21,451 nucleotides of DNA, taken from assembly GCA_048569615.1 (NCBI GenBank), contig JBLIRK010000044.1:1-21451 (forward strand), in the 5' to 3' direction. The notes below the pieces were generated by a model, which had not been told where the DNA came from, searched no databases, and was given only the letters and a program-made list of their open reading frames with translations. This stretch comes from JAYEPK01 sp048569615. Lineage in GTDB: Archaea; Thermoplasmatota; Penumbrarchaeia; Penumbrarchaeales; Penumbrarchaeaceae. Numbering within the stretch: the first letter of the stretch is position 1; every line of letters begins with the position of its first letter. The position numbers and the translations under genes were made by a program. Shown here piece after piece: positions 1 through 8,666 of the stretch.

Positions 1-1712
1 CGGTTGGACCAACAAGCCTTGGGCTACTCACCCAGGGGCACCTGTGTCGGTTCTCGGTACGGTCTGACTGCACGACCCCACTGGGCTTTTCACGGGGACC
101 AGGAGTCAACCGAAGACGGCGTTACGCCATCCTACTCACGTCTTCATCCGCTTCTCGTCATTACAACTCTCCACGGGTTTACCTCGCTTGAACAGGCTGG
201 TAAGCCTGCTCGGTCTATCCCAATCCGTACCCAGGGGCAAAATACAGTCAGGTACAGGAATATTAACCTGTTTCCCTTTCGGCATTCCCGATTAAGGTAT
301 GCCTTAGGACCGACTAACCCTCGACTGACGATCATTGTCGAGGAACCCTAGCCCCTCCGGCGGAACGGATTCTCACCGTTCTTTGCTACTACTTATACCA
401 GGATTCTTATTCGAACGCGGTCCACAGGACCTCACGGCCCTACTTCTACCCACGCACGACACCTCCCTACCATATATTCTTGCGAATATCCGATGTATCG
501 GTGGTCAACTTAGCCCCGTCCATTTTCAATGCCTATGATCTCGACTAGTGATCTGTTACGAACTCTTTGAAGGATGGCTGCTTCTAAGCCCACCTTCCAG
601 TTGTCTTAGACCATAGACCCTTTTTGACTTTCACACTTAGCTGACACTTAGGGACCTTAACGCCGGGCCGGGTTGTTCCCCTTTCGGACACCAACCTTAC
701 GCCAGATGCCCTCACTCCCAGGATCTTCGACATTCGCACATTCGGAGTTCATTAGGACACCGAGGTATTTCTACCCCTAAATATCCATATGGTGCTCTAC
801 AGCACGAATCATCTCCCCTGAGGCTATCCTGCGAGATATTTCGGGAGGAACCAGCTATTTCCCGCCTAGATTGGCCTTTCACCCCTATACCCAGGTCATC
901 CGAGTGATTTGCACATCAACACCGGTTCGGACCTCCACCCGAGTTTCCTCAGGCTTCATCCTGCCCAGGCATAGATCGACGGGCTTCGGGTCTTCCTCCA
1001 ACGATTCCGGGCGAGCACACCCTGCCCCTCGTAAACTGCGGGCAATCGGTTTCCCTTCGGCTTCGTGGGTAAACCACTTAACCTCACCGTTGAACGAAAC
1101 TCCCTGGCTCGTTTTTCTGGACGAACGATAAGACGGCGCTTCGCGCTTTCCCGCCTTATCAGTCTGTGACCGTTTGGTTTCAGGGTCTTTGCACCTCCCG
1201 TCAAGGGTACTTTTCAGCTTTCACTCACGCTACTAGTGCACTATCGGTCTCGGGACGTATTTAGGGTTGGATGTTTCTGGCACCCATATTCCCGCACGAG
1301 TTCCAACGTACGGTACTCCCGGATTCCGGCAATCATCTTTTCCATTTACCCTTACGGGGCTTTCACCCTCTATGGCGCAGAGTTCCAAACTGACTTCTGG
1401 TTCTTGGACGAAGATGTAACCGGACCGCTCCACATCTCCCCTATGTTTCCATAGGGGATTCGGTTTGCCCTGTGCCGTTTTCGATCGCCTTTACTCACGG
1501 CATCTCTATTGATTTCTTTTCCTCCGGGTACTAAGATGTTTCAATTCCCCGGGTTCCCCACCCCAGTGGGGTTGGCTTGCGCCAGGAAGTCCCATTAGGC
1601 AATCAGAGGATTAAAGGCTCCATGTGCCTACCCTCCGCATATCGCAACTTGGTACGACCTTCATCGGCGCCCGAGCCAAGCCATTCACCAAACGGCGTAG
1701 CAATCGCAAGAC
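1..1712 (-). rRNA. 23S ribosomal RNA, 5' portion (3' part off the left edge)
   Basis: Read on the minus strand, the segment from about 1712 downward carries the conserved archaeal 23S start (GGTGAATGGCTTGGCTCGGG at 1689-1670, then GCGCCGATGAAGGTCGTACC). Further in, toward position 1, it contains the ACCGACACAGGTGCCCCTGG block, which lies near position 1670 in E. coli numbering. The 5' end is placed about 22 nt before GGTGAATGG by analogy with E. coli, so it is uncertain by around ten bases. The visible length (about 1.7 kb) fits the expected numbering, so there is no large intron in this part. All ORFs inside it are spurious. No 16S or tRNA-Ala gene lies upstream within the window; hisS is divergent there instead. 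Confidence 0.97.
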
Positions 1713-1791
1713 TACCGGCTCAACAGACGTCCGGACGCATATGAACGAGTTTCATCGGCATCAATGGTGTTAACCTCTGCCTATCTCCTTC

Positions 1792-1815
1792 CCCCGTGAT
1801 GCATGCATCGCGGGG
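1792..1815. repeat. 24-bp inverted repeat in the 23S leader
   Basis: CCCCGTGATGCA is followed directly by TGCATCGCGGGG. On the plus strand this pairs over all 12 positions with one G-U. In the minus-strand transcript, which is the pre-23S direction, the same position is a C-A mismatch flanked by 5 and 6 pairs. It may be a leader hairpin, a processing element or a palindromic protein site; the sequence does not decide between them. Confidence 0.7.
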
Positions 1816-1823
1816 TGCACAAA

Positions 1824-1870
1824 TCCCCCTCTGGACATGGTCCAGGATATCCCGGTCCACCCCTGGGGGA
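1824..1870 (-). repeat. Nested hairpin close to the 23S transcription start
   Basis: TCCCCC (1824-1829) pairs with GGGGGA (1865-1870), enclosing a perfect CTGGAC-ATG-GTCCAG hairpin (1831-1845). It lies just downstream of the proposed minus-strand TATA box, so it would form near the 5' end of the primary 23S transcript. Its function is unknown; a role in pre-rRNA folding or stability is inference. Confidence 0.55.
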
Positions 1871-1891
1871 AGTGGTGTAAGAAGCATCCCC

Positions 1892-1903
1892 TATATAATA
1901 TTT
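1892..1903 (-). promoter_or_regulatory. Probable TATA box for the 23S gene
   Basis: On the minus strand this reads AAATATTATATA in otherwise G/C-richer DNA. A start about 25 nt downstream (near 1870) would give a pre-23S leader of about 160 nt. It is the best TATA-like match upstream of the rRNA in this direction. Confidence 0.55.
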
Positions 1904-1975
1904 ATCCACCTCAAATGGCCGGTATTATCCCTTCTTTCGAAGTCCCTTTCGGGGGAGCGATACATAGATTTTACA

Positions 1976-1986
1976 TTAATATAATA
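1976..1986 (+). promoter_or_regulatory. Probable TATA box for hisS
   Basis: TTAATATAATA lies 35-45 nt before the hisS ATG. With the usual archaeal spacing of about 25 nt, transcription would start near 2006, giving a leader of roughly 15 nt that contains a purine-rich GAGGG element before the ATG. Confidence 0.5.
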
Positions 1987-2020
1987 GTATCTATTAGGGC
2001 AGGAGAACGAGGGAACGGAA

Positions 2021-3283
2021 ATGGTGGAATTTCAGAGACCAAGGGGGACGAGGGACTTCGGACCGGAGGAGATGAAGGTCCGAAGGAAAGCAGAGGAGAT
2101 CATGAGGGGAGCAATAGCCTCCTTCGGTTACGAGGAGGTCTCCACTCCAACCTTCGAGCATGCGGAGCTTTTCATAGCCCGTTCGGGACCCCAGATCATC
2201 GATCAGATCTATGATTTCAGGGACAAGGGCGGCAGAGACCTGGTTCTGAGGCCGGAGCTCACTGCTCCTGTTATGAGAATGTACAATTCCGAATTGAAGA
2301 AAAGATCCAAACCGATCCGCATTTTCTACTTCGGCAACTGCTTTCGGTACGAGAGACCACAGAAGGGCAGGTTCAGGGAGTTCTGGCAGATGGGTCTGGA
2401 ATACATAGGCACGAGAAGCCCTGCTGCAAATGCTGAGGTCATAAATGCGGCGATCAGCTCACTGCGCAACCTCGGTCTCAGGGATTTTGTTGTCAGGATC
2501 GGACATGTGGCCATTCTCTCCTCGATACTCTCAAGCTGGGGCTTGCAGAGGGAGGTTAATTCATCCCTTTATACTGCCATCGACAAGAAGGATAAGGAAG
2601 GGATAAGAGAGCTGCTCGAAGGTACGGATGAAGCGGAAAGACTGGTCGGGATGGTCTCCGGGACCATTCCCATGGATGGGATCGAGGAGTGGTCCAGATC
2701 ACTCACGAAGAGCTTCCCCCAGGTTGATCAGGAAACGGTCAAAGAGCTGAGGAATGTTTTTCAGCTCCTGGACACCAATGATTGCAGGGTGCTGCTGGAC
2801 CCATCGATTATCAGGGGTCTGGATTACTACGACGGGGTGGTCTTCGAGATAGACGCCCCCAATCTGGGGGCGGAGAAGCAGATCTGCGGCGGAGGAGCCT
2901 ATTCGCTATCAGTGGTGTTCGGAAGCGAGGTTGAAGGGATCGGATTCGGACTGGGATTTGACAGGATCCTTGTGGCATTGAACAATGAGGTCCCCGTCAA
3001 GGAGGAAGGGAAAAGGATCTACGTCGCCGCATTGGATGAGAACTCGATGAAAACCGCGATGGAGGCATCTAGGATAGCAAGGATGTCGGGTGCCACATGC
3101 ATCATGGAAACGACCGTCAGACCTTTGAAGAAGGTAATCGGAAGCGCACTCAACCAAAACTGCACACATCTGATGATCATCGGTATGGACGAGGTCGAAC
3201 GCGGAGGCGTATCGATCAAGGATCTTGTTTCGAAGGAGCAGTTTTTCCTTAAAACGGAGGAGCTCCCAGGATACCTGTGCTGA
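2021..3283 (+). CDS. hisS: Histidyl-tRNA synthetase
   Basis: Charges tRNA-His with histidine in the cytoplasm. The 420-residue length is normal for the class II enzyme. Motif 1 is at the N-terminus (PRGTRDFGPEEM, residues 7-18). Motif 2, with its conserved Arg-x-Glu, is RYERPQKGRFREFWQMGLE from R109. The histidine-specific loop RGLDYYDG starts at R265, and motif 3 GIGFGLGFDRI begins at G306. The last 90 or so residues form the alpha/beta anticodon-binding domain (from RIYVAAL). The ATG at 2021 places motif 1 at the usual distance and has a purine-rich stretch upstream, so it is preferred. The gene is divergent from the 23S gene and is followed after 72 nt by the giant TPR gene, which has its own TATA-like sequence. 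Nothing in the enzyme looks unusual. Confidence 0.97.
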   Translation: MVEFQRPRGTRDFGPEEMKVRRKAEEIMRGAIASFGYEEVSTPTFEHAELFIARSGPQIIDQIYDFRDKGGRDLVLRPELTAPVMRMYNSELKKRSKPIRIFYFGNCFRYERPQKGRFREFWQMGLEYIGTRSPAANAEVINAAISSLRNLGLRDFVVRIGHVAILSSILSSWGLQREVNSSLYTAIDKKDKEGIRELLEGTDEAERLVGMVSGTIPMDGIEEWSRSLTKSFPQVDQETVKELRNVFQLLDTNDCRVLLDPSIIRGLDYYDGVVFEIDAPNLGAEKQICGGGAYSLSVVFGSEVEGIGFGLGFDRILVALNNEVPVKEEGKRIYVAALDENSMKTAMEASRIARMSGATCIMETTVRPLKKVIGSALNQNCTHLMIIGMDEVERGGVSIKDLVSKEQFFLKTEELPGYLC

Positions 3284-3316
3284 GGAATACCTCTCTTATC
3301 CAAATAAATATTAATG

Positions 3317-3326
3317 AAAAATATAT
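3317..3326 (+). promoter_or_regulatory. Probable TATA box for the giant TPR/coiled-coil gene
   Basis: AAAATATATC lies in the AT-rich gap after hisS. A start about 25 nt downstream would be near 3346, only about 10 nt before the TTG at 3356. A second AT-rich candidate (AAATAAATATTA, about 3302-3313) is also present. Confidence 0.4.
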
Positions 3327-3355
3327 CAATGGATAATACATAAGGTTTCGGTGGA

Positions 3356-6300
3356 TTGAAAGAAGAAGGTCAGACAGCTGGTTGGATGGGTTTGTTTGAC
3401 GAGGCCATGGTGAGTTCGGTGAAGTGCTCCTTCTGTTCATCAAGGGAAGCACGGGATGAAGAGATCCCGTTCTGCGATACTTGCTGGTCGGCCCTGGAGA
3501 ATGGCAAAGTGCCCACACTGGATTTCAAGCAATATTTCATTGAGGGACTGGAAGTCAAACTGGCGGATGTGGACTCGCTTCTTTTCAATATGCCCAATAA
3601 CTTCTTTTTGTGGTACCTCAAAGGACACCTGGAGCATGAACTGGGATCCACCAAGAAAGCCCTGAATTCCATCAAGACATCGATCTCCTACAAGGAGGAT
3701 TTTGGGGATTCCTGGGTTCGTCTGGGTCTGATATATTCCGATCTTCATAAGGACGTGGAGGCCATTGATTATTTTAAAAGAGGATTGGAGCACCCCCTGA
3801 TGGATCCTTCCAATCTTGTCGATGCAGGCATCTCCCTTCAGGCATCGGACCAGCTAAAAATGGCATCTGAGGTGCTCAAGAAGGCCCTGGAGCTTGTTCC
3901 TGACGACGACCGGGGTATAGTGATCCTCGGCAAGGTGCTCTTCCAGATGGGCGAGCTTGAGGAGGCACAGAAGGTCTTCGAGAAGGGAATTGAGCTCTAT
4001 CCCCACAATGAGGAAGTCCTCAGGGGGATGGCGCAGATCCTTCTCAGAATGGAGATGCTCGATGACGCCATGGATATGTACAGCAGGATACTTGATCAGC
4101 ATCCCCGCGATTTCGAGGCCCTACTGGCAAAGGGAGAGATCCACCTCCGCAAGGACGAGCTTACCCAATCGATCAAATCCTACAGGGCGGTCAAGGACCT
4201 TGACATACATATCTCCTGGGGAGGTATTCTGAGATTCATCCTATCTTCACTCAGGCTGCTGGTGGAGCGAAATGAAAATCCTCTGTCTTACAGGGAAGAC
4301 CTCAAGAAGGAATACGAGAACATACTCCTTTTCCTCAAGGAACTGGACCAGAAAGCACTATCGGCCCAGGGACCGGAGATGCTGGACGAGGTGGAAAGCC
4401 TGGTCAAGGTCATTGAGCACCTCAAAATATCCCTTAAGGAGCAGGTTGGGCAATTCCAGGACCTTCTGGAGAGGTACAAGGTCGAAGATTCCTTCCATCA
4501 GCATCTGAGCACCAAGGTTGCCAACCTTAAGGAATATCTTGCAAAGGGGAGGTTCTTCGATGCAAAGCAGATCGCCCTGGAGCTGACTCCTTTCCTCACT
4601 GACCTCAGGTCCATGGATATCAAGGATGACGGAAAGGTCAAGATGGACCTGAAGAAGAAGCTCAAGGAAGTCAGGGACATAGGTATGGAGAACAAGGACC
4701 TTGAGATCCGTCTTGAGGAAGTTGAGAAGCTCGAGGATGAGGGCAAGCTCGAGGGTGCAACCTTCATGTTGAAGGAGCTTGAGGTCTCGCTAGAGGAATA
4801 CTATCTCGAGTGCAGCGCTCATTTCCACGGCTCAAAGCTGCGGGAAATGGAGACCCTGATGAACGAGGCAAAGAACCAATTCGATACATCGGGCCTGCAG
4901 TCGGTATTGAACGAATTCATGGACCAGACGGAAGCAGGTCCGAGGGCGATAAGGCAGGGTTATCTGAAGTTCATTAAGAGACATGAGGAGGATTCCTCTT
5001 CCTTCTACAGCAAGGAGACCGAGAGGCTGCTTAAGGAAAGCGATTACAAATTGGTCATACTTGAGAAGGACCGGACGGATACTGCGGAGATAAGGGAGCA
5101 TTACGATGACCTTGTCTCCGAGATCGATGGGGGCCTATCGCCCCGGGAAGCCTTCAACAAGACCCAGAAGCTGATGGAAAAGGTGAAATCACTGGAGGAG
5201 GCCCAAAAGGTCTCCAACATAAGGAGCAGGCTCAGATCGCTCGACACACTTCTCGGAGAGGTCGATTTCCTCGGAATGGACGACGCCCTCGCCAGGAACG
5301 TCGAACCGGTTCGCAGGGTCATCGAAAGGTCTCTCAAGCAGAACAATTACAGATTGTCTGAGATCCTAACCAACGAGGTCTTCGAGAACGTGGAGAAGAT
5401 ACTCCGGGAGAATTACATGGAGGAGATCAAGGACCTCATCCAATCCACGGAGGGTGAACTTCTCAGGCTGAGAGGATTGGGGATCGAGAAGAAAGGATGG
5501 ATGACCTCTCTGGAAAAGGTGAGGGGAGTACTTACGAAGAGGTCTCAGGGATGGATGACCGAGGTGATCTCCAACCTGGCAAAGATCCAGACGGACATCC
5601 AGAACTTCTATGTGGAGAACCTGCCGGACGAGATCGACAGGAAGATCGGTGACTGCAGGGCACTGCTCTTCGAGGGAAGGGGATACGATCTCGAAATGGA
5701 CGGGTTGGAAAAGGAACTTGACCGTTTGAATGAAACATCAAGGGAGATATCCACACTCGATCTGCTGGAGGATTCTTACAAGCTTGAGTCCGAGATGGAG
5801 GTCCAGCTCAGATCCAAACTGGCAGAGGAGATATCGAGGATCGGGGAGGATATCAGAAGGATGGTGGATGAGGTAACCGAACTGGGCGCGGACCAGCAGG
5901 AAATAATGGAGATCCTGACACTTCTGAACAAGGCTGAAATCCTGATAGAGAGCGATGAGCAGAGGGAGGCCTTTGAACTTATAAAAGAGGGAAAAGAGAG
6001 GATATCCTCCGTAATGGAAGGAGCAATGACCGATCTGAAGAGCAAGAGGATAGAGGACATCGATGTACTCATAAGCCTCGCAGGGAAAATGGGTCTTGAC
6101 GTCGCCGGATTCGAAGGGGACAGGTCCGTTCTTGTCATGGAGAAGGAACCCAATATCGAGAGCGATGTGGAGCTTGCCAATGCGATCTACAGCGGTCTGA
6201 GGGAGGTCATGAAGAAGGGAACGCGGGATCTTTACGCATCCTACAGGAGCGAATACAAGGAGGTCCTTGACAGGACCGCAAACCTTCTTCCGGAGGGAAT

Positions 6301-7921
6301 GGCGGGAGAGATGAGGAGGCAGCTGAAGGATTTCAAGGAAATCATCAAGAACGAGCAGTTCACTGAGGTTCCGCAGCAGGTCAGAAGTTCAAGGAAACTC
6401 CTGGACAAGGCTCTTGACAAGGCTATGGAAAGCTCCTACCTCGAACGTTGCTCGGAGATCCTGGAGATTGGTTTTTCCATCGATGACGATAGGGCAAAAA
6501 CGATAATAAAAAGCACCCAGGACCTTACCCAGGAGATCAAGAAGGGCAAAAGGGAAGGCGTCGGAGACAGGATAAGGGAGCTCCAGGGAGAGGTCAAATC
6601 CCTAAAATCCCTCTTCCAAATGCAGTTCATCGAGTCGATGCTCTCCGAGATGCAGGAACTGGACAGCCTGGCAAACGAAGTATTCAAGAACATCGAGGAG
6701 GATGAGTTCAGGGAAAAGATAGATTCCATCAACGGCAGGATGAAGAAAATCCTGGATAGTTCATCCGATCTCTACGGGAATCCCGATGATGAAATGATAT
6801 CCTCGATGAACTCCCGAATGAACCAGCTCAAGGACGACATTGTGGAGCTGGAGAACAACTGGAGGGCAAGAAAAAGGCTCAACACTCTGAAGGACATGAA
6901 GCTGACCGAGGACGAGGTAAATGGATCCCTTCTGGCTGAGGATATCGAGAATCTCAACGTCCATTATGACGCAGCCGATTGGAACAAGTTCTTCAGAACA
7001 TGGGAAAGGGTGGAATCCCAAATAAAGAAGATGGAGAAGAGCGGGATACTGCCGGGGGGAAGCTCCGAACAGGTAAAAACATCTGCTCCTGGCCACTCTC
7101 CGGGCATTGACATACTTACAAGGAAAAGAATGCTCGTCGGGACAAAGTCCGATGAGGCATTGGCTGGTAAAACACCGGGGAAGAAGATCAAGGGCGACGG
7201 GATAAAGAGATTGGCCCTGGACATGGCCCAGAAGAGGAAGTTGATGGAGGAAGGATCCAGGGAGGGTGGGCCTGTTCAGGAGAAGACCGCCCCTCCAACC
7301 GAGAAGGAATCGAATGAGGTATCCGTAGGCGATATGGAAGATATCGCGGGTATAGCCAGGCTTATTGCCATTGAAAGGATAGAGGAGCTAAGGAGAAGCG
7401 ACTCCAAGGCCCTCGGAGATCCCGAGGAGCCCTTCGTGATATGGGACATATCGGATTCGGAAGAGGTTCCGTCGGGGAAGCTAGTAAACGAGATGGAGGA
7501 CCTCCTCGAGATAGACATTTCGGTCCAGCCACAGGCTGGAGTGAAGATCGACATCAGAAAATTGAGGGAGAAGCTGGTGGGTTTCCTGGATAAGCTCCCG
7601 CCGCTTCCGCAGCTTAACGAAGCAAGGGACTATCTCGATAAGGGTGACGAATCCCTTTCCAATAATGACGAGGATTCCTCATTTGAGCACTACAGGAGGT
7701 CCCTTGGAATAGCCATCAAGGTCGGCAGGGTGCATGCCGACATGGCAAAGGCTCTGAAGACGGTGAAAACAACACTTCACAAGATGAAGGAGAAGGGAAG
7801 GGTAAGCAAGGGCGCCGAGAAACTTTACAAAGAAGCCGAAGCCCTGTTCAAGAAGGGTGACCTCCTTGGATGCGCAAAAACGATCAAGGGTATCAAGATA
7901 GAACTGACCAAGAATGGGTGA
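3356..7921 (+). CDS. Giant zinc-ribbon/TPR/coiled-coil protein, function unknown
   Basis: 1521 residues, no signal peptide or clear membrane segment, so probably cytoplasmic. In order: a zinc ribbon with C24-x2-C27 and C40-x2-C43; about six TPR-type helical hairpins (residues ~84-282; e.g. ALELVPDDDRGIVILGKVLF, then ELEEAQKVFEKGIELYPHNE); a long, very charged Glu/Lys/Leu-rich helical region (~290-1230); a low-complexity linker (~1232-1395) rich in Gly, Lys, Ser and acidic residues; and a C-terminal helical-hairpin domain (~1395-1521) resembling a TPR. The pattern G-x-[FL]-x-x-A recurs (residues ~395, ~463, ~1500), suggesting degenerate helical repeats rather than one continuous coiled coil. 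The start is uncertain: TTG at 3356 sits at the right distance from a TATA box, but ATG 3386 or ATG 3407 would keep the zinc ribbon. A scaffold or assembly role is inference. Confidence 0.9.
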   Translation: MKEEGQTAGWMGLFDEAMVSSVKCSFCSSREARDEEIPFCDTCWSALENGKVPTLDFKQYFIEGLEVKLADVDSLLFNMPNNFFLWYLKGHLEHELGSTKKALNSIKTSISYKEDFGDSWVRLGLIYSDLHKDVEAIDYFKRGLEHPLMDPSNLVDAGISLQASDQLKMASEVLKKALELVPDDDRGIVILGKVLFQMGELEEAQKVFEKGIELYPHNEEVLRGMAQILLRMEMLDDAMDMYSRILDQHPRDFEALLAKGEIHLRKDELTQSIKSYRAVKDLDIHISWGGILRFILSSLRLLVERNENPLSYREDLKKEYENILLFLKELDQKALSAQGPEMLDEVESLVKVIEHLKISLKEQVGQFQDLLERYKVEDSFHQHLSTKVANLKEYLAKGRFFDAKQIALELTPFLTDLRSMDIKDDGKVKMDLKKKLKEVRDIGMENKDLEIRLEEVEKLEDEGKLEGATFMLKELEVSLEEYYLECSAHFHGSKLREMETLMNEAKNQFDTSGLQSVLNEFMDQTEAGPRAIRQGYLKFIKRHEEDSSSFYSKETERLLKESDYKLVILEKDRTDTAEIREHYDDLVSEIDGGLSPREAFNKTQKLMEKVKSLEEAQKVSNIRSRLRSLDTLLGEVDFLGMDDALARNVEPVRRVIERSLKQNNYRLSEILTNEVFENVEKILRENYMEEIKDLIQSTEGELLRLRGLGIEKKGWMTSLEKVRGVLTKRSQGWMTEVISNLAKIQTDIQNFYVENLPDEIDRKIGDCRALLFEGRGYDLEMDGLEKELDRLNETSREISTLDLLEDSYKLESEMEVQLRSKLAEEISRIGEDIRRMVDEVTELGADQQEIMEILTLLNKAEILIESDEQREAFELIKEGKERISSVMEGAMTDLKSKRIEDIDVLISLAGKMGLDVAGFEGDRSVLVMEKEPNIESDVELANAIYSGLREVMKKGTRDLYASYRSEYKEVLDRTANLLPEGMAGEMRRQLKDFKEIIKNEQFTEVPQQVRSSRKLLDKALDKAMESSYLERCSEILEIGFSIDDDRAKTIIKSTQDLTQEIKKGKREGVGDRIRELQGEVKSLKSLFQMQFIESMLSEMQELDSLANEVFKNIEEDEFREKIDSINGRMKKILDSSSDLYGNPDDEMISSMNSRMNQLKDDIVELENNWRARKRLNTLKDMKLTEDEVNGSLLAEDIENLNVHYDAADWNKFFRTWERVESQIKKMEKSGILPGGSSEQVKTSAPGHSPGIDILTRKRMLVGTKSDEALAGKTPGKKIKGDGIKRLALDMAQKRKLMEEGSREGGPVQEKTAPPTEKESNEVSVGDMEDIAGIARLIAIERIEELRRSDSKALGDPEEPFVIWDISDSEEVPSGKLVNEMEDLLEIDISVQPQAGVKIDIRKLREKLVGFLDKLPPLPQLNEARDYLDKGDESLSNNDEDSSFEHYRRSLGIAIKVGRVHADMAKALKTVKTTLHKMKEKGRVSKGAEKLYKEAEALFKKGDLLGCAKTIKGIKIELTKNG

Positions 7922-7929
7922 TGCGGGTC

Positions 7930-8583
7930 TCATTCGGCGTCTGAGATGTTCTTAGTCAATATATCCAGACCGTCCTTGAGGTCGAATGGACCCGTATATC
8001 TCTGTTCCTCATTGATAATGGTCTTTGGAATTCCGAGCACGTGGTACTGCTCCGCCATCTCCGGGAACTGTATCAGGTCGATCACAGAAACGCTTATACC
8101 CTCCGAAATGTAGGCAAGCTTGAGCGACGTTTCAATTGTTGTCTGTGTGTTCGGCGCATTGGGTGTCAAGAGAAGCTGGAGGTCCTTCTCGCCCGCTTCA
8201 ACGATGGTCTTAAGATCCTCCTCCCCAACGCCCGTCTCCTTCCTGGAGAGCATGATTATGGTCTTGAGGAACCCGTCATAGATGTTGTTCATGGGGGCGC
8301 CGTAGAATCTTATCCCGTGGTCGTTACCGTCCTTATCCAGGACAACAAAGGCCGGAAAATGATCCACCAGATGCTTCACATTGTCCCCGGGCTCGCCCTC
8401 CTCCTTGACGATCTTCACCTCGATATTCTCGCTCTTCTCCGATAGCTGGTCCAGCTGGTTCTTGACCTCCTCGAGGTACTCGTTCTCCTGGTCCGTTATG
8501 TGGATTACTATTGTGACCGGGTCCTGTAGCTCTTCTATCTGCTTCTCCAACGGGATCTTTTCACTGGAAGGATCTTTGGCCAT
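7930..8583 (-). CDS. PDO-like tandem thioredoxin-fold protein lacking both redox motifs
   Basis: 217 residues from the chosen start, close to the length of archaeal glutaredoxin-like protein disulfide oxidoreductases (PDO), which join two thioredoxin folds, each with a CxxC. Both folds can be traced: the cis-Pro loops are FPAFVVL (P77) and GIPKTIIN (P186). The expected active sites are altered. The first reads NEYL (34-37), where PDO has a form like CEYC; the second reads TPNAPNT (140-146), where PDO has TPTCPYC. The protein contains no cysteine at all, so thiol-disulfide exchange is impossible; a structural or binding role is inferred. ATG 8583 has a GGAGG 9 nt upstream. A longer ATG at 8670, overlapping the upstream stop as ATGA, would add 29 atypical residues. 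It is downstream of the aminopeptidase gene and its 3' end is 8 bp from the giant TPR gene. Confidence 0.8.
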   Translation of the reverse strand: MAKDPSSEKIPLEKQIEELQDPVTIVIHITDQENEYLEEVKNQLDQLSEKSENIEVKIVKEEGEPGDNVKHLVDHFPAFVVLDKDGNDHGIRFYGAPMNNIYDGFLKTIIMLSRKETGVGEEDLKTIVEAGEKDLQLLLTPNAPNTQTTIETSLKLAYISEGISVSVIDLIQFPEMAEQYHVLGIPKTIINEEQRYTGPFDLKDGLDILTKNISDAE

Positions 8584-8666
8584 GGGCAACAGCCTCCTAT
8601 CGGGCCCTTTGAACGGATACTGGTTAAAAAAGGTTACCCAAACAGCGGGATACCGCAGACGTCCCG

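Larger units (their letters stand above)
1713..1891 (-). other. Pre-23S rRNA leader, hairpin-rich
   Basis: This is the non-coding stretch between the mature 23S 5' end and its probable TATA box. It holds two strong inverted repeats (1792-1815 and 1824-1870, listed separately). In archaea, pre-23S flanks normally pair with the 3' flank to form a processing stem cut by the splicing endonuclease at a bulge-helix-bulge. The 3' flank is outside the window, so that pairing cannot be shown here. No ORF with a credible start or protein-like sequence is present. Confidence 0.6.

Noticed and set aside
4..1454. Several 60-115 residue ORFs on both strands
   Set aside because: They lie inside conserved 23S rRNA sequence and have no protein-like composition or ribosome binding sites.
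1713..2020. C/D box snoRNA in the 23S leader
   Set aside because: A C-box-like CGATGAAA exists on the minus strand, but no matching D box (CTGA) lies at a proper distance.
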